From: Jongsikchunia kroppenstedtii DSM 45133
GTDB taxonomy: Bacteria; Actinomycetota; Actinomycetes; Mycobacteriales; Mycobacteriaceae
Assembly: GCF_000380485.1 (NCBI RefSeq)
Contig: NZ_AQYG01000045.1
Span: forward strand, 151,240 to 215,239
Direction: 5' to 3'
DNA length: 64,000 nucleotides
Positions within the stretch are counted from its first letter, which is position 1; every line of letters starts with the position of its first letter. Shown here piece by piece: positions 39,801 through 54,800 of this stretch. The translations under genes were made by a program, and so were the position numbers. The notes beneath the pieces are model-generated. The model searched no databases and had not been told where the DNA came from. It saw only the letters and a list, made by a program, of their open reading frames with translations.

Positions 39801-42800
39801 CACATTCGTCTTGCCGAGCACCACGACGCCCGCGGCCTTCAGCCGCGACACCTGCACGGCATCCTCGGCCGGAACGAAGTCGCGGTACTCCGGCATGCCC
39901 CAGGTCGTCGGCAGCCCGACCATGTTGTAGGACTCCTTGACCGTCACCGGCACACCCAGCAGCGGCCGATCCTCACCGCGGGCGCGTGCCTCGTCGGCAT
40001 CCCGAGCCGAGGCCCGGGCCCGATCGAAGTCCGGCACGCAGATCGCGTTGATCGCCGCATCGTCTCGCTCGATCGCGGCGATCGCCGCGTCCGTCAGTTC
40101 CACCGCGGAGACGTCACCGGCCCGCAGCGCGGACAACATTTCACTTGCCGATCGAAGATTCCATTCCATGACTTCGACGCTAACTCCACGCCGGGCAAGC
40201 CATAAAACTTCTTTTCCCGCAAGGGAAACGCCTCAGCTTTCCCCGCCGGTAACCGTTACCGCGTGATGCCCACCGCATCGGCGATCTTCTCGACGGCCGG
40301 GCGCGCCTTGTCGGCGTCCGCGGGCGCCAGACCGATGCGGGTGCGGCGATGTAGCACGTCATCGACGGTGATCGCGCCTTCGTGGGTGAAGGCGTATTCG
40401 ATCTCGGCACGGGTCACGTCGATCCCATCGGCGATCTGCGCGAGCGGATCACCGATATTCGCCTTGTCGACGACCCGCGCCGACTCGCCACCGAAACGCG
40501 CGATCAACGATTTCGGCGTCCCCGCCGGGGCCGGGGCCGGCGCGGCACCGATCAGCGGCATGGTCGCGGTGCGGCAAGGCCCTGCGGTCAACCCGGCCGT
40601 CTGCACCGCTTTGTCGACGGCATCCTCGGCCATCTTGCGGTAGGTCGTCAACTTGCCCCCGACCACGCTGATCATTCCCGAATAACCCTGCAGCACTGCA
40701 TGATTGCGGCTCAGGTCGGCCGTGCTGCCCTCGCTCTGCAGCAGCGGCCGCAGTCCGGCGTACATGCCGATCACGTCGGCGCGGGACACCGGCTGCGCCA
40801 GCGCCAGGTTGATGGTGTCGATGAGGAAGTCGATCTCGGAGTCGGCCGGCACCGGCTCATCCGGCACCGGACCCGGCGCGTCCTCGTCGGTGAGGCCGAG
40901 GTAGACCCGGCCCAGCTGCTCGGGCATCGCGAAGACGAACCGGTTGGTGTGCCCCGGAATCTGGACCGTGAGCGCGGCGGTCGGGTTGCCGAAGGCCTTG
41001 GCGTCGAACACCAGGTGCGTGCCCCGGCTGGGTCGCAGCTTGATGGTGGGGTCGACCTGATCGGCCCACACGCCGGCGGCATTGATCACGGATCGGGTTG
41101 CGACCGTGAAGGTCTGGCCCGTGCGCACATCCTCGAGCTGCACCTGGCCGGGCTCGACCGACACCGCCTTGGTGTAGGTCAGAATCGTCGCACCGTGACT
41201 CGCGGCGGTCCGCGCCACCCCGACCACCAGCCGCGCATCGTCGATCAGCTGGCCGTCATGCGCGACGAGTCCGCCGCGCAGGCCATCCGGCCGGACGGTG
41301 GGGCAGTACTCGAGCACCCGCGCCGCACGGACGTGGCGCGACCGGGGGAGCGTCGACCCCTTGGTTCCGGCACTGAGCCGCAGCGCGTCGCCCGCGACGA
41401 AGCCGGCCCGCACCAGGCCGCGGGTGAGCGGCTTGGTGTCCGAGTGGATCGGCACCAGCTGCGTCATCGGCGAAACCAGATGCGGCGCAATGGTCGTCAT
41501 GATGCGATGCCGCTCCATGGCACTCTCACGGGCGATGCCGACGTCGCCGGTCGCGAGGTAGCGCAGCCCGCCGTGCACCAGCTTGCTGCTCCATCGGCTG
41601 GTGCCGAAGGCGAGGTCCTGCGCCTCGACGAGGACCACCGCCAACCCACGCGTCGCGGCATCGAGCGCGGCGCCGACCCCGGTGATACCGCCGCCGATCA
41701 CGACGACATCGACCGGCTCGTCGCTCTCCGCCAGGCGTTGCAGCGCGGCATAGCGGTAGACGGCGTCGAGCTGGGTGGTCTGGGTATCCGGCATGACGAT
41801 GCTCCTAGTGGGTGGGGGCGTGGTGGGGGGAGGCGAGGTATCCGTGCAGGACCGCGTACAGCTCGGTGGACCAGCCGTCACCGAGCACCGGCGCCAGCTG
41901 CGCGTAGGACTGCACCGCCGCCTGCGTGACGGTGAGAACCATGGCAGCCAGGGCGGAGGGGTCGCCGGCACGGATCTCGCCGGCCCGCTGACCGGCGGCG
42001 ATCCCGGCCTCGATGACCTGCAGCGCCCCGAGCTGGCTCGAACCGAATCGGGCGAAGATGTACGGGGCCAGCACGTCGGGCTGGTTCTTGATCAGCTCCG
42101 ACAGCAGCTCGTCATCGCGGATCGCCTCGGCGACCGCGACGATCCGCGCAACCTGCGATTCGAGGTCGTTCCCGGCCGGCGCGACGTCGGCGATCAGCCG
42201 CAGCAGATCGCGCGTCAGCACATCGCCGATCACCGATTCCAGTTGCGGCCAGCGGCGATACACGGTCGGGCGACTCACGCCGGCCTCGCGCGCGACCTCG
42301 GCCAGCGTCAGCCGCCGGCCGCCGGCACGCAGCAGGCAGCGCCGCGCGGCATCGAGGACCCGCTCATCGATGGACGGCGGACTCAGCAGTTCTTCGTTAC
42401 GGCTTGACATGATGTGTAACACTGTAACGCATGACCAACTCGATTGACCACCGACTTCCGGCTCCGCCGATGAAATGGAACGCGTGGGGCGACCCGGCGC
42501 TGGCCTCCGACCTCTCCGATTCGATCAAGGGACTGCTGGTGTCGGCCCTCGGTCTGGACACCGACGCACCGGCCGAACTGGCCGCCGCCGACGTCGAGCT
42601 GACCCCGTCGCGCCTGACCGCCGACGACGTCGCCGCGCTGGACGGCCTCCTCGGCACCGATCACGTGTCGATCGCCGACGGCGACCGTCTCTACCGGGCC
42701 GGCGGCAAGAGCACGCCGGATCTGTTGCGCCGCAAGCAGGCTCACCAGGAGGCTCCGGATGGTGTCGTCGCGCCCGGCACCGACGAGGAGGTGCTCGCGG

Positions 42801-45800
42801 TACTGCAGTGGTGCGCCGACGCGGGTGTCGCGGTGGTGCCGTTCGGCGGCGGCACCAGCGTGGTCGGCGGTTTGGATCCCGAGGACGGCGGCCTGCGTGC
42901 CGTGATCTCGCTGGACCTGCGGCGTTTCGATGCGTTGATCGATCTGGATGCCGAGTCCGGCCAGGCTCGCCTCGGTGCCGGCGTCACCGGCCCCGCCGCG
43001 GAGGAGATGCTCGGCACCCAGGGCTTTTCGATCGGGCACTTCCCGCAGAGCTTCAAGTTCGCCACTATCGGCGGATTCGCCGCCGCCCGCTCGTCCGGTC
43101 AGGCGTCCGCCGGGTACGGCCGCTTCGACGACATGGTCACGGCGTTGACCGTGGTCACCCCGCAGAGCATCGCCCGCTTCGGTGTCGCCCCCAAGTCGGC
43201 GGCCGGCCCGGACCTGCGCCAGCTGTTCGTCGGCTCGGAAGGCACGCTCGGCGTCATCACCGATGTCACCGTCCGCGTCCACAAGGTGCCGGAGACGACC
43301 CTGCACGAGGCTTGGCACTTCCCCGATTTCGCGACCGGCGCCGCGGCCCTGCGGGCCGTCGCCCAGCGCGGGATCGGCCCGACCGTGATGCGCCTGTCCG
43401 ACGAGGTGGAGACCGGGATCAACCTCGCGAACCCGTCGGGCATCGGCGACGAGAAGGCCGCACCGGTTCCGCCCGGCGGCGTCCTGGCCGTCACCACCTA
43501 CGAGGGCGACGAGGCCGCCGCACAGGCCCGCAAGCTGCTGACGGCCGACCTGTTCACCTCGCTCGGCGGCCAATCGGTGGGCGCCGGACCCGCGGAGGCC
43601 TGGGAGCATGGGCGATTCAATGCGCCGTACCTGCGCGACTCGCTGCTCGCGGTCGGGGCCGGCTGCGAGACCCTGGAGACGGTCACCACCTGGTCGAATC
43701 TGAGCACGTTGAAGACCGCCGTCACCGACGCGCTGACCGCGGCGCTCGGTGAATCCGGTTCGCTCGCCCTGGTGATGTGCCACATCTCGCACGTCTACCC
43801 GACGGGTGCGTCGCTGTACTTCACGGTGATCTACAAGCAGATCGGGGAACCGGTCGCGCAGTGGCAGGCCGCCAAGGCCGCCGCCAATCAGGCGATCACG
43901 TCGGTGGGCGCATCGATCACCCATCACCACGCGGTCGGCGCCGACCACCGCCCGTGGCTGGCCGCGGAGATCGGCGACACCGGCGTGACGGTGCTGCGCG
44001 CGGTCAAGGAAGCCCTCGATCCGAAGGGCATCCTCAATCCTGGAAAGCTGATTCCGTGACCGACGACTCGGGGACGCAACCCACCGGGACCGAGACGATC
44101 CCCGTGCGTCGGGTCGCCGCCCTGCTCAATCCGGCGTCCCGGCACGGGCTCGGCGCCGCGACCGCCACGCAGGCGGTCACCGCGCTGCGGAACGCCGGCC
44201 TCGAGGTGTATGAGCTCATCGGTGACACCGCCGAACATGCTCGTCAGTTGGCCACGAAGGCAATGGATTCCGGGCTCGATGCAGTCGTCGTGGTCGGCGG
44301 CGACGGCAGCGTCGCGCTCGCGCTCGGTGCCGCACGCGGCCGACAGACGCCGATCGGCATCATGCCGGCCGGCAGCGGCAACGACCTGGCCCGCGAATTC
44401 GCGATTCCGGCAAAGGAACTCGACGCCGCGGCCCGCGTCATCGCGGCCGGACGGGTGCAGGCGATGGATATCGGCGTGGCCACCACCGCCGACGGCACCG
44501 AGTCGGTCTTCGCCACCGTGGCCGCGACCGGGCTCGACGCACTCGTCACCGAGCAGGCCAACCTGATGTCCTGGCCCAAGGGCCAGGCCCGCTACGTGCT
44601 GGCCGCGCTCAAGGGTCTGTCGAAATTCGATCCGTTCGACTACCGAGTCACCATCGACGGCGAGCTCATCACCGAGAAGCTGGCGATGGCCAGCGTCGGC
44701 AACACCCGGTACTACGGCGGCGGCATGGCGATCGCACCGGCCGCCGATCCCAATGACGGGCTGCTGGAGGTCACGCTCATCCGGGCGTCGAGCAAGTGGC
44801 GGGGCATCGCCTTCTTCCCGCGGATCTTCAAGGGCACCCACGTCGAGCTGCCGGATGTGATCACCAAGCGCGGCAAGGAGATCCGGCTGGAATCGACGCC
44901 GAGCGCGCTCGCCTACGCCGACGGCGAGAAAATCGGCGACCTGCCGATCACCGTCACCGTCGATCCCAGCGCGGTGCGGCTGCTCGTCCCCTGACCGCTA
45001 CCCCGTGACGTGGCGCTCGAGTGCCTCCAGTGACTCGTCGAGGAACTCCGGCGGGACCGCGGGAAAGCCGCCGAAGTTCTCCCGAACCGGCGCCGACACG
45101 TCGGTCCAGTCGTAGGTCAGCGTCACCTCCGTGCAGCCGTCGCCCGGCGCGAGGTCATAGCGCCACCACCAGCCGCCGCTGCCCCAGACGCCGTCCTGGA
45201 TCTGGCCCGGTTGCCAGGCGACCGTGCGGCACGGGTCGAAGGCGATCACCTTGTTGTCGATCCGGTAGTGCCCTTCGGGGTGGTTCTGGTGGAACATGTG
45301 CATGCCGAATATCTGGCCCACCTCGGTGATCGGCTCGACGTCGCAGGCGTCGCGCACCCAATTGGTGGGCTCGGTGTACTGATGCTGCGCCGGATCGACG
45401 AGCACGGCAAAAATCTGGTCCGGCGCGGCCGCAATCGTGCGGGTGCGGGCGAGTTGTTCAGACACAGCTACTCCGTTCTCTCAGGCCACGGTTTCCATCG
45501 AACTCCTCCTCCGGTTCGACCACAACCGTTCGGGCGATCCGGTTAGCCTGGCAACGGAACGAGGGGAGATGGGGTGCCCGAATCGACGACCGACGCATCT
45601 TCGCGAACACCGCTCGGCGCCGTCGCCGCCTTGTTGATCACGCTGGGTGTGCTCTGTGCGTCAACACTTCTCGGGCACACACCTGCCGTCGCTGCACCGC
45701 CGCGCGCGGCCGGCACCGTGGTCTCCGTCGAGCCGCTGCCGCCGGAACAGATGATCGCCGGCGCGTCACGGTCGCTGCGCATCGAGTACTGGACCGCCGA

Positions 45801-48800
45801 CGCGAACGGCGCACCCCGACTCAGCAGCGCGGCGCTGTATCTGCCGCACCGCCCGGCCCGGACGGTCGTCTCCTGGGCGCACGGCGCCAACGGCCTCGGC
45901 GATCAGTGCGCACCGACCGTCATCGGCCGACCGGCCCGCGAAAGCGCCTACTTCCAGACGTTGCTGACATCCGGATTCGCGGTCGTGGCAACCGATTACA
46001 TCGGCCTCGGTACACCCGGTCCCGCGGCGTTCCTGGATTCCGTGGGCGAGGCCAACGCCGTCTCGGACGCCGTTCGGGCGGCACGACGGATCCAATCCTC
46101 GATCGGGTCGTGGATCGCGGACGGCCACTCGCAGGGTGCGCACGCCACGTTCAACACCGCCGCGCGCGGCCCGGCCCGGGTGCCGGAGATCCGGTATCTC
46201 GGCGCTGCCGCAACGAGTTTCCCGCCACAGGTCGATGCGCTGGTGCCAGCACTCACGCCGACCACACCTCCACTGCCGATCGAGCTCACCGGCCTGTACG
46301 TGATGGCGCTCCGCGGCTTCGCGATCACCGATCCCGCGCTGCATATCGAGGGCCATCTGACCCCGCTCGGTACCCGGCTGTTCGACGAGATCGATTCGCA
46401 GTGCGTCACCGAGATCAACAGCCGCACCAAGGGCATACCGACCGCGGCCCTGCTGCGCTCGGCGCTCACCGACAGGGAGACTCGGGCGTTCCAGTCGTAC
46501 CTACGACTGCCGGTGAACGGTATCGCCCGACCGATGTTCCTCGGCAGCGGCTTCCACGACGAAATCCTGCCGTTCCCAACGGTTCTGCCGGTCGTGGCGC
46601 AGCTCCGCGCCAACGGCGTCGATGCGCGCTTCCACGGGTACGACGCCGGGCACGACGACATCATCGACATCTCCCGCGCCGATCGGGTGGCGTTCATGCG
46701 CGACCTGGCCGCGCATGCCGGCTGACCGGCCCAGCGACCCAACGGAAGGCCACCCGTGACCACTGACTTCGTTCCGATCCTCCATCCCGGCTTCAGCAGT
46801 CCGGGCGCCGCCGCGACACCGTGGTCGGAGGTGGTCGACGTACTCGAGCATGCGGACATGTTCTGGATCAGCACCGTGCGCGCCGACGGCCGTCCGCATG
46901 TCACCCCATTGCCCGCGATGTGGTTCGACGACGCCCTGTTCTTCACGACGGGCCTCGAAGAACAGAAGGGCCGCAACCTGTCCCGTAATCCGGCATGCGT
47001 CCTCACGACCGGCACCAACGTGTATCGCGGCGGGCTCGACGTGGTGGTCGAAGGTCGGGCGGAACGCTGCACGCACCGTCCGACGCTCGAGCGGCTGGCC
47101 CAGATGTGGCTGCACCGGCTCGATTGGCCCTACGACGTGGACGACGACGGATTCCGTCACCGAACCGACGGCCGGGCACCGAACGTCGATACCGGAGCCG
47201 TCCCGGTATTCGGGCTGCGGCCCACCAAGATCCTGTCGTTCCGGCGAGACGACGAGTTCGCGCAGACGCGGTACCGACCCGCATGAGATCGCTCAGCTCC
47301 CCGGGGGCAACTACTGCTGGGCCCACCAGGCCAATAACTCGGCCTCGGCGTCTTCTCGCGACAGCGGCCCGCGATCCAGGCGCAGCTCCTTGAGGAACTT
47401 CCAGGCCTTGCCGACGTCCGGGCCGGGCTGCAGATTCAGCAGCTCCATGATCGCGTTGCCGTCCAGGTCGGGCCGCACCCGCTGCAGATCCTCGGCCTCG
47501 GCGATCGCCGCGATCCGCCGTTCCAGATCGTCGTAGCTCTCCTGCAGCCGCCGGGCCCGCCGCTTGTTGCGCGTCGTGCAATCGGCGCGCACCAACTTGT
47601 GCAAGCGCGGCAACAGATCTCCGGCGTCGGTGACGTAGCGACGGACCGCCGAATCGGTCCAGTTGCCGTCGCCGTAGCCGTGGAATCGCAGGTGCAGGAA
47701 CACCAACTGCGCCACGTCCTCCACGACGTGCTTGGGATACTTCAACGCGCGCAGCCGCTTTCGCACCATCTTCGCGCCGACCACCTCGTGGTGGTGGAAG
47801 CTGACGCCGCCGTCGGGTTCGTGCCGACGCGTGGCCGGCTTGCCGATGTCATGCAGGATCGCGGCCCACCGCAGGATCAGATCCGGATCCGAATCCTCCA
47901 GGTCGACAGCCTGTTTCAGCACCGTGAGACTGTGCCAGTACACATCCTTGTGCTGATGATGCTCATCGATCGCCAGCTTCATGCCGGGGATCTCCGGGAT
48001 GACGCGCTCGGCGAGCCCGGTGTCGCACAGCATGTTGATGCCGTCGGCCGGGTATTCGCCCAGCAGCATCTTGTCCAGCTCGGCGGCCACCCGTTCGACG
48101 GTGATCCGGTCGATCTGCTCGACCATCGCCACGATCGCCTCCTGCACGCGCGGCGCCAGGGTGAACCCCAGCTGCGACACGAACCGCACCGCGCGCAGCA
48201 TCCGCAGCGGATCGTCGTTGAAGGAGATCTCGGGCGCGTCCGGGGTGTCGATGACGCCGGCCAGCAGCGCGTCGAGGCCGCCCAGGGGATCGAGGAACTC
48301 GCCGACGCCGTCGGCCGTGATCTGCACCGCCATCGCGTTGATCGAGAAGTCGCGGCGAACCAGGTCGGCCTCGAGGGTGTCGCCGAACCGCACCTGCGGG
48401 TTGCGCGACTGCCCGTCGTAGCTGTCCGACCGGAAGGTGGTGATCTCGATCTGCTGGTCGCCCTTGGCGGCGCTGATCGTGCCGAAATCGATGCCGGTGT
48501 CCCAGACGTTGTCGGCCCAGCCGCGCAGCAGCCGCTGGATCTGCTCGGGGCGAGCATCGGTGGTGAAGTCCAGGTCGCCGGAGAATCGGCCGAGAATCGC
48601 GTCCCGGACGGAACCGCCGACGAGATACAGCTGATGGCCGGCCTCCGCGAACCGGGCACCCAGCGGTTCGACTACGTCCGACACCGTCCGCAGCGTCGCC
48701 GCGGCACCGGCGAGCAGCCGGGTTCGGCGCTCGGCGAGCGCGGCGAGATCAGGGTCGGTCACGTCTGACGAGGGTACTGGCGCCGCTGCCCAGCACCAAT

Positions 48801-51800
48801 CCGGGCGACTGCTCCTCGAAACAAATGGGTCACCATCCGGCAGCGGTGTCAGGACGTGCGGTTATCGCCGTCTAGCATCGGTGTGGTGTCCACCGAACCC
48901 TCCGAGCCGAGTAGTGACGTCGTTCGACGTCCCCGTCGGCGTGGTCGGCGACGTCCCGGCCCACCCCGCATCGTGGGAGATTCGGGCAGTTCAGACACCT
49001 CGACCACCGGTTCGGTAGCCGGCGGCTCGCCCGCGGGCGCCGCCGCGACCGGCGCTTCCGACTCACCCGGCCCCGCGCCGCGCACGAACGGCTCGGACAG
49101 CGGCGGCCCCAAGCCCGCTGGCGGCCGCCGCAACCGGCGGGGTCGGCGCGGCCGCCGGGGCCGAGGCGGTGCGGCAAAGCCGGTCGATGCGAACGGCACC
49201 TCGCCGACCGCCGATTCCGATGCTCCGAGCCGCCAGGTCAAGCCGTCGGACCTCGGTCGATCGGCGGCTGTCGCGAAGGCCGGCATAGAAAAGGTCACGG
49301 AGAAGGCCGGCACCATCGGATCCGGGTCCGGGCGGAAGAACGGCGGGCGGCCGGCCGACAACGGCAATCGTCCCCGGCTGCGCACGGTGCGGGAGACATC
49401 TGCCGGTGGCCTGGTGGTATCCGGATTGGACGCCCCGGACGGCGAACGTCTCGCCGCGCTCATCGGCCGTATCGATCGCCGGGGCCGCATGATGTGGTCG
49501 CTGCCCAAGGGACATATCGACACGGGCGAGACCGCGGAACAGACAGCGGTTCGGGAGGTGGCCGAAGAAACGGGGATCGAGGGCAGCGTCGTGGCGCCGC
49601 TGGGCAAGATCGACTACTGGTTCGTATCCGAGGGGAAACGCATCCACAAGACCGTGCATCACTATCTGATGCGGTCCACCGGCGGCGAGCTCTCGGACGC
49701 CGACCACGAGGTGACGGAGGTCGCCTGGGTGCCGATCACGGATCTGCCCCGGCGGCTCACCTACTCCGACGAGCGCCGCCTGGCCCGCGTCGCCGAATCG
49801 GTGATCGCCGACCTTTCGGCCGACCCGCAGCGACTGGCCGCCAGCGAGGCCGACGCGATGCGCACCGAGCCCAACGAGTACGAGAAGGCGGCCGCCGCAC
49901 GCAACCAGCGCCGTCATGACCCGGCCCCACCGCCGCGCCGGCGGGGCCGCGGACGTGGTCGGGGCCGGCGCAACACGTCGGACGACTCCCGGCGCGGCGG
50001 CGACGCCGCATCGAGTTCAGGCAATCCCTCGGCATCGGTATGAATCGGTATGCATCCGGTCCGACCGCAGCGGTCGGTGCTCGAGCGCGCCCCGTGCGCG
50101 TCGTCCTCGCGGCGCTGCTGGTCGGTTGTTGCGCGATGCTCGGGCTCGCGGTACCGGCCAATGCCGACCGGCCCGCAGCCGAATTCCTGCATGTCGTCAT
50201 CGACACCCTGAGCCCGACCACGGTCACCACCACCAGCTCGCCGACCGTCACCGTGACCGGCACCATCACGAACTTCGGCGACCGCACGGTGCACGACGTC
50301 GCCGTCCGGCTGCAGCGCGCTCCCGCGCTGGACGCCACCGGTGACTCTCGCGCCGTCCTGGTGCGCGACCCCAACACGTTCGACACCACCGGCGCGTTCC
50401 ATCCGGTCTCGCAGTCGGTCGCGGCCGGGGCCAAAATCCCGTTCTCCGTGAGTATTCCGCTGTCGGCGGGCGGCCCGGAACCCTCGCTGCAGATCAGCCG
50501 ACCGGGCGTCTACCCGTTGCTGGTCAATGTCAACGGCACTCCCGACTACGGCTCCGCCGCCCGGCTCGACGACGCGCGCACGCTGCTGCCGGTCCTCGGC
50601 CTGCCGGCGGATTCGGCTCGCGCGCAACAGAACACCTCCACCCAGCCCGACAACCTGGCGCCGACCGCCGACGGATCGGTGGCCCCGGACATCTCCAGTC
50701 CGACGCACCTGACCCTGCTGTGGCCGTTCGCCGCGTCGCCGCAGGTGGCGCCCGGCGGAGTCGGAGACGACAAGCCCACCCGGCTGATCTCGGACAACCT
50801 GGCGACCTCGTTCGCCCCGGGCGGCCGTCTCGACCGGCTGCTGTCGGCCGCCGAGGGCGCGCTGCCCGATGACGACAACAACACGGTCAAGCAGAGTCTT
50901 TGTCTCGCAATCGATCCGGACCTGCTGGTGACCGCCCAGGCGATGGTTCACGGGTACACCGTGCCGTCCGATCCGGACGACTCCGCCTCCCGCGGCCGGA
51001 CCGGACACGGTGGTCCCGCCGCCGAGGCCTGGCTCAACCGGATGGCCACCGTCGCCGGCCGGGCGGACTGTGTCGTCGCGCTGCCGTATGCCCAGGCCGA
51101 TCTCAATTCCGTGACCCGGGTGCATGATTCGGCATTCACGCAGGCGGCGACGGGCGATGCCGCGACGACCGTCGACACCATCCTGAACGTGAAGTCTGTG
51201 CAAGATATCGCGATTCCCACGTCCGGCGCCCTGGACTGGAACACCCTGGGAGCGCTTGCCGCCCAGGGGACCTCCGGGGCGATGCTGGCCGCCCCGGGGC
51301 TGTCGGGCAGCAACCCCGATGGCAGCGGGCAGTTGGAGATCCCGGTCCCGCCGTATGCCGCCGCCGATACGGCCCCGACACCCAGCCGGATCGGCGTCCA
51401 GTCCTATGACCCGGCGATCACCACCGCGCTGGCCGCGATGGGTGACGCCCCGACGACGCCGGCCAACACCCCGGCCGACCAGCGCTACAACCTCGCCCAC
51501 GACTCGGCGGCGGCCCGGCGGGCCGACGCAATCGGCGCCATCGCGTATGCGGCGCTGCGCCCGTCGACGGGCAGCACCACCCCGAACGATCCGACGGCGA
51601 ACGTCCTCGGACGCAGTCAGGTCGTGCTGCCGCCGGCCGTCTGGAACCCCAGCACCGACGACGCCAATGCCATCCTGCAGATGACGGCGATGCTGCTCGA
51701 CTCCGGCCTGGCCAGCAGTACGCCGTTGCCGCACATAGCGACTCGGCTCGCCGGGCCGTTGCCGTCGGGTGCGCTGCGCAATCCGAATACGGTCGACCCG

Positions 51801-54800
51801 CTGCCGCAGTCGACGGTGGACGCGATCGGCCGCAATCTGAATGACCTGCGTCAGTTCCAGGGCTCGCTGGTCAACAGGCCCGAGCAGCCGATCTCGCCGC
51901 AGGCGTTCATGAGCCCGCTGTTCGGCGATCTGCTGCGCGCGACCACCCGCAACAGCAACGACACCGCGGCCCACAACAACGCGGTCGACGCCGAGCGCGT
52001 CGCGGCCGTCCAAGAGTCTCTCGTCTCGATGCGGGAGCAGGTCAGCATCCTCAACCCCGGCGGCCGGTACACGCTGGCCTCGGAGCGCAGCCCTCTGCTG
52101 CTGGTGATCCGCAATGATCTGCCGGTGCCGATGCGGGTGCAGCTGGATATTCAGGCCCCGCGCGGCATGACGGTCGGCGATGTCGGAGTTGTGGAGATTC
52201 CGCCGCGCGGCACCCGCCAGATCCAGTTGCCCACCAAGGCGAATTCGTCCCGCACGGTGTCGGTGAAGATCGGGCTGGCGTCCGACACCGGCGTGAAATT
52301 GGGACAGCCTATTGAACTGTCAGTACATTCCAACGCATATGGACAGGTCCTCTTCATCATCACGATCTGCGCGGCGGTGCTCCTGGTGCTGCTCGCGGGT
52401 CGACGGCTGTGGCACCGTTTCCGCGGCGAGCCTGATCCGGCAGACGCCGATCGGCCCGAGCCCGATGCCCGGGAGCGGAAGATGGCCGACGACGTGACCC
52501 TGCACCAGAACCCGGCATATGCCGAGGCCGACCAGACCGAGCTCGGCCATACCGACCACGAGCCGACACAGACCGACGACCATCCGGACGGTTCGCGGTG
52601 ACCGAGTCGCAGACCAAACCGAACGACTCCGACGAGTCACTACTCGCGACCAGCGGCTCGATCGCGATCGCGACGCTGACGAGCCGGATCACCGGGTTCA
52701 TCCGCACAGTGCTGGTGACCTCGATGCTCGGCGCCGCGATCTCCTCGGCATTCATCACCGCCTACACGTTGCCGTCGATGGTCGCCGAGGCGCTGCTCGG
52801 CGCCGTCCTCACCGCCATCGTCATCCCGGTGCTGGTGCGCGCCGAGCGCGAGGACGACGACGGCGGCGCCGGATTCATCAACCGCGTCTTCACCCTCGCC
52901 CTGTCGGTGCTCACGGTCGGCACGGTGATCGCGCTGATCGCCGCGCCGCTGCTGACGATGCTGTCGCTCGGCGACGGCAAGGTGAACCGGTCGCTGGCGA
53001 CCCACCTAAGCTTCCTGCTGCTCCCGGAGATCCTCTTCTACGGTCTCTCCGCGCTGTTCATCGCGACGCTGAACATGCGCGGGAACTTCAAGCCCGGTGC
53101 GTGGGCGCCCGTGGTCAACAACCTGGTGCAGATCACCACGCTGGTCGTCTACGCGATCGTGCCCGGTGAGATCTCGCTCAATCCCGTCCGGATGGGCGAC
53201 ACCAAGCTGCTGGTGCTCGGCATCGGCACCACCCTCGGCGTCGTCGTGCAGGCCCTGATCCTGGTGCCCGCGCTGCGCCGGTCCGGAGTGCATCTCAAGC
53301 TCAAATGGGGACTCGACGCGCGCCTGCGCAAGTTCGGAAACATGGCCTCGGCCGTCATCCTTTACGTCGTCGTCCTGCAGGTCGGCTGGGTGATCACCAC
53401 CCGGATCGCCGCCCACGCCGACGCCGCCGGCCCTGCCAACTACAGCCAGCACTGGATGCTGCTGCAGGTCCCGTACGGCGTCCTCGGTGTCACCATCCTG
53501 ACGGCGATCATGCCGCGGCTCTCGCGCAACGCCGCCGCCAACGACACCGCCTCGGTGGTGGACGACCTGTCGGTGGCGACCCGTCTGACGATGGTCGCGC
53601 TGGTCCCGATCATCACGTTCATGACGTTCTTCGGCCCGGCGATCGGCGTCGCGCTGTTCAACTTCGGCAAGTTCGACGAACACACCGCCACCCAGCTCGG
53701 CACGGTGCTCACCTGCGGCGCGTTCACGATCATCCCGTATTCGATGACGCTGGTTCAGCTGCGCGTCTTCTATGCGCGCGAGGACGCCTGGACGCCGACG
53801 GTGATGACCGTCGGCATCACAGTGGTCAAGGTCGCCTTCTCGTACCTGGGCCTGGCGCTGTTCGACAACGGCCAGGACGTGGTGCGCTGGCTCGCGTTCT
53901 CCAACGGTCTCGGTTATCTGGTCGGGGCGATCGTCGGGCACTATCTGCTGCGGCGGCGCATGGGTCCGATCCGGATGACCAACGTCACCCGTACCACCAT
54001 GCAGACGCTCGCCGCATCGATCGCGTGCTCCGGCGTGGTCTGGGGTCTCGCGGAGATCTCCGGGATGCACAAGCTCGGCACCGACGCCGGCAAGTTCGGG
54101 TCCCTGGCCTACCTGGCCCTCGTCGCTCTGGTCTCCCTCGGCCTCACCTACGCCGTCCTCACGCTGTTGCGCGTGCCGGATGTCATCGCGGTCGGCGTCA
54201 CCGCCCGCCGCGCGCTCGGCCGGTTCATCCCGGCCCTGGCGCCACCGGCCGATGCGCATCCGGAGACCCGCGCCGAGATGACGCTGCGGCTGCCGCGGAT
54301 CAGCACCGACGAGTCCGTTCCTTACGGCGGCGAGGTGCAGATCGGGCAGAGGTTCGACCCGGCCACCTCGAGCTGGCGCACCTACTCCGAGCTCAGTGGC
54401 GGTGCGGTCGATCGGGACCAGACCGACAGCGGCCAGCACGATCTCCGGTACCGGCGACAGTCCGAGAGTGCCGTCGGACCGGCCGAGACCATCGCCCCGG
54501 TGCCCGGCGCCCTGTCGCAGGATCCGCGGCCGGCCCGGCCTTCGCGGCCGCGCGGCCCGATGCTGGTGCCCGGTGCCGCCGTCGCCGGCGGCCGGTACCG
54601 CCTGCTGCAGCCGCACGGGGGCGCCGACGGTCTGCAGTTCTGGCGCGCCCGCGACATCAGCCTCGATCGGGATGTGGCACTGACCTTCGTCGACGCCAAT
54701 CAGCTCGCACCGGCTGCAGATTCGGACGGCGCTGAAAATGTGCGCGGCGCCGGACCTCAGGCGGTGCTGTCGCGCACCCTGCGGCTCGGTCGCCTCAACA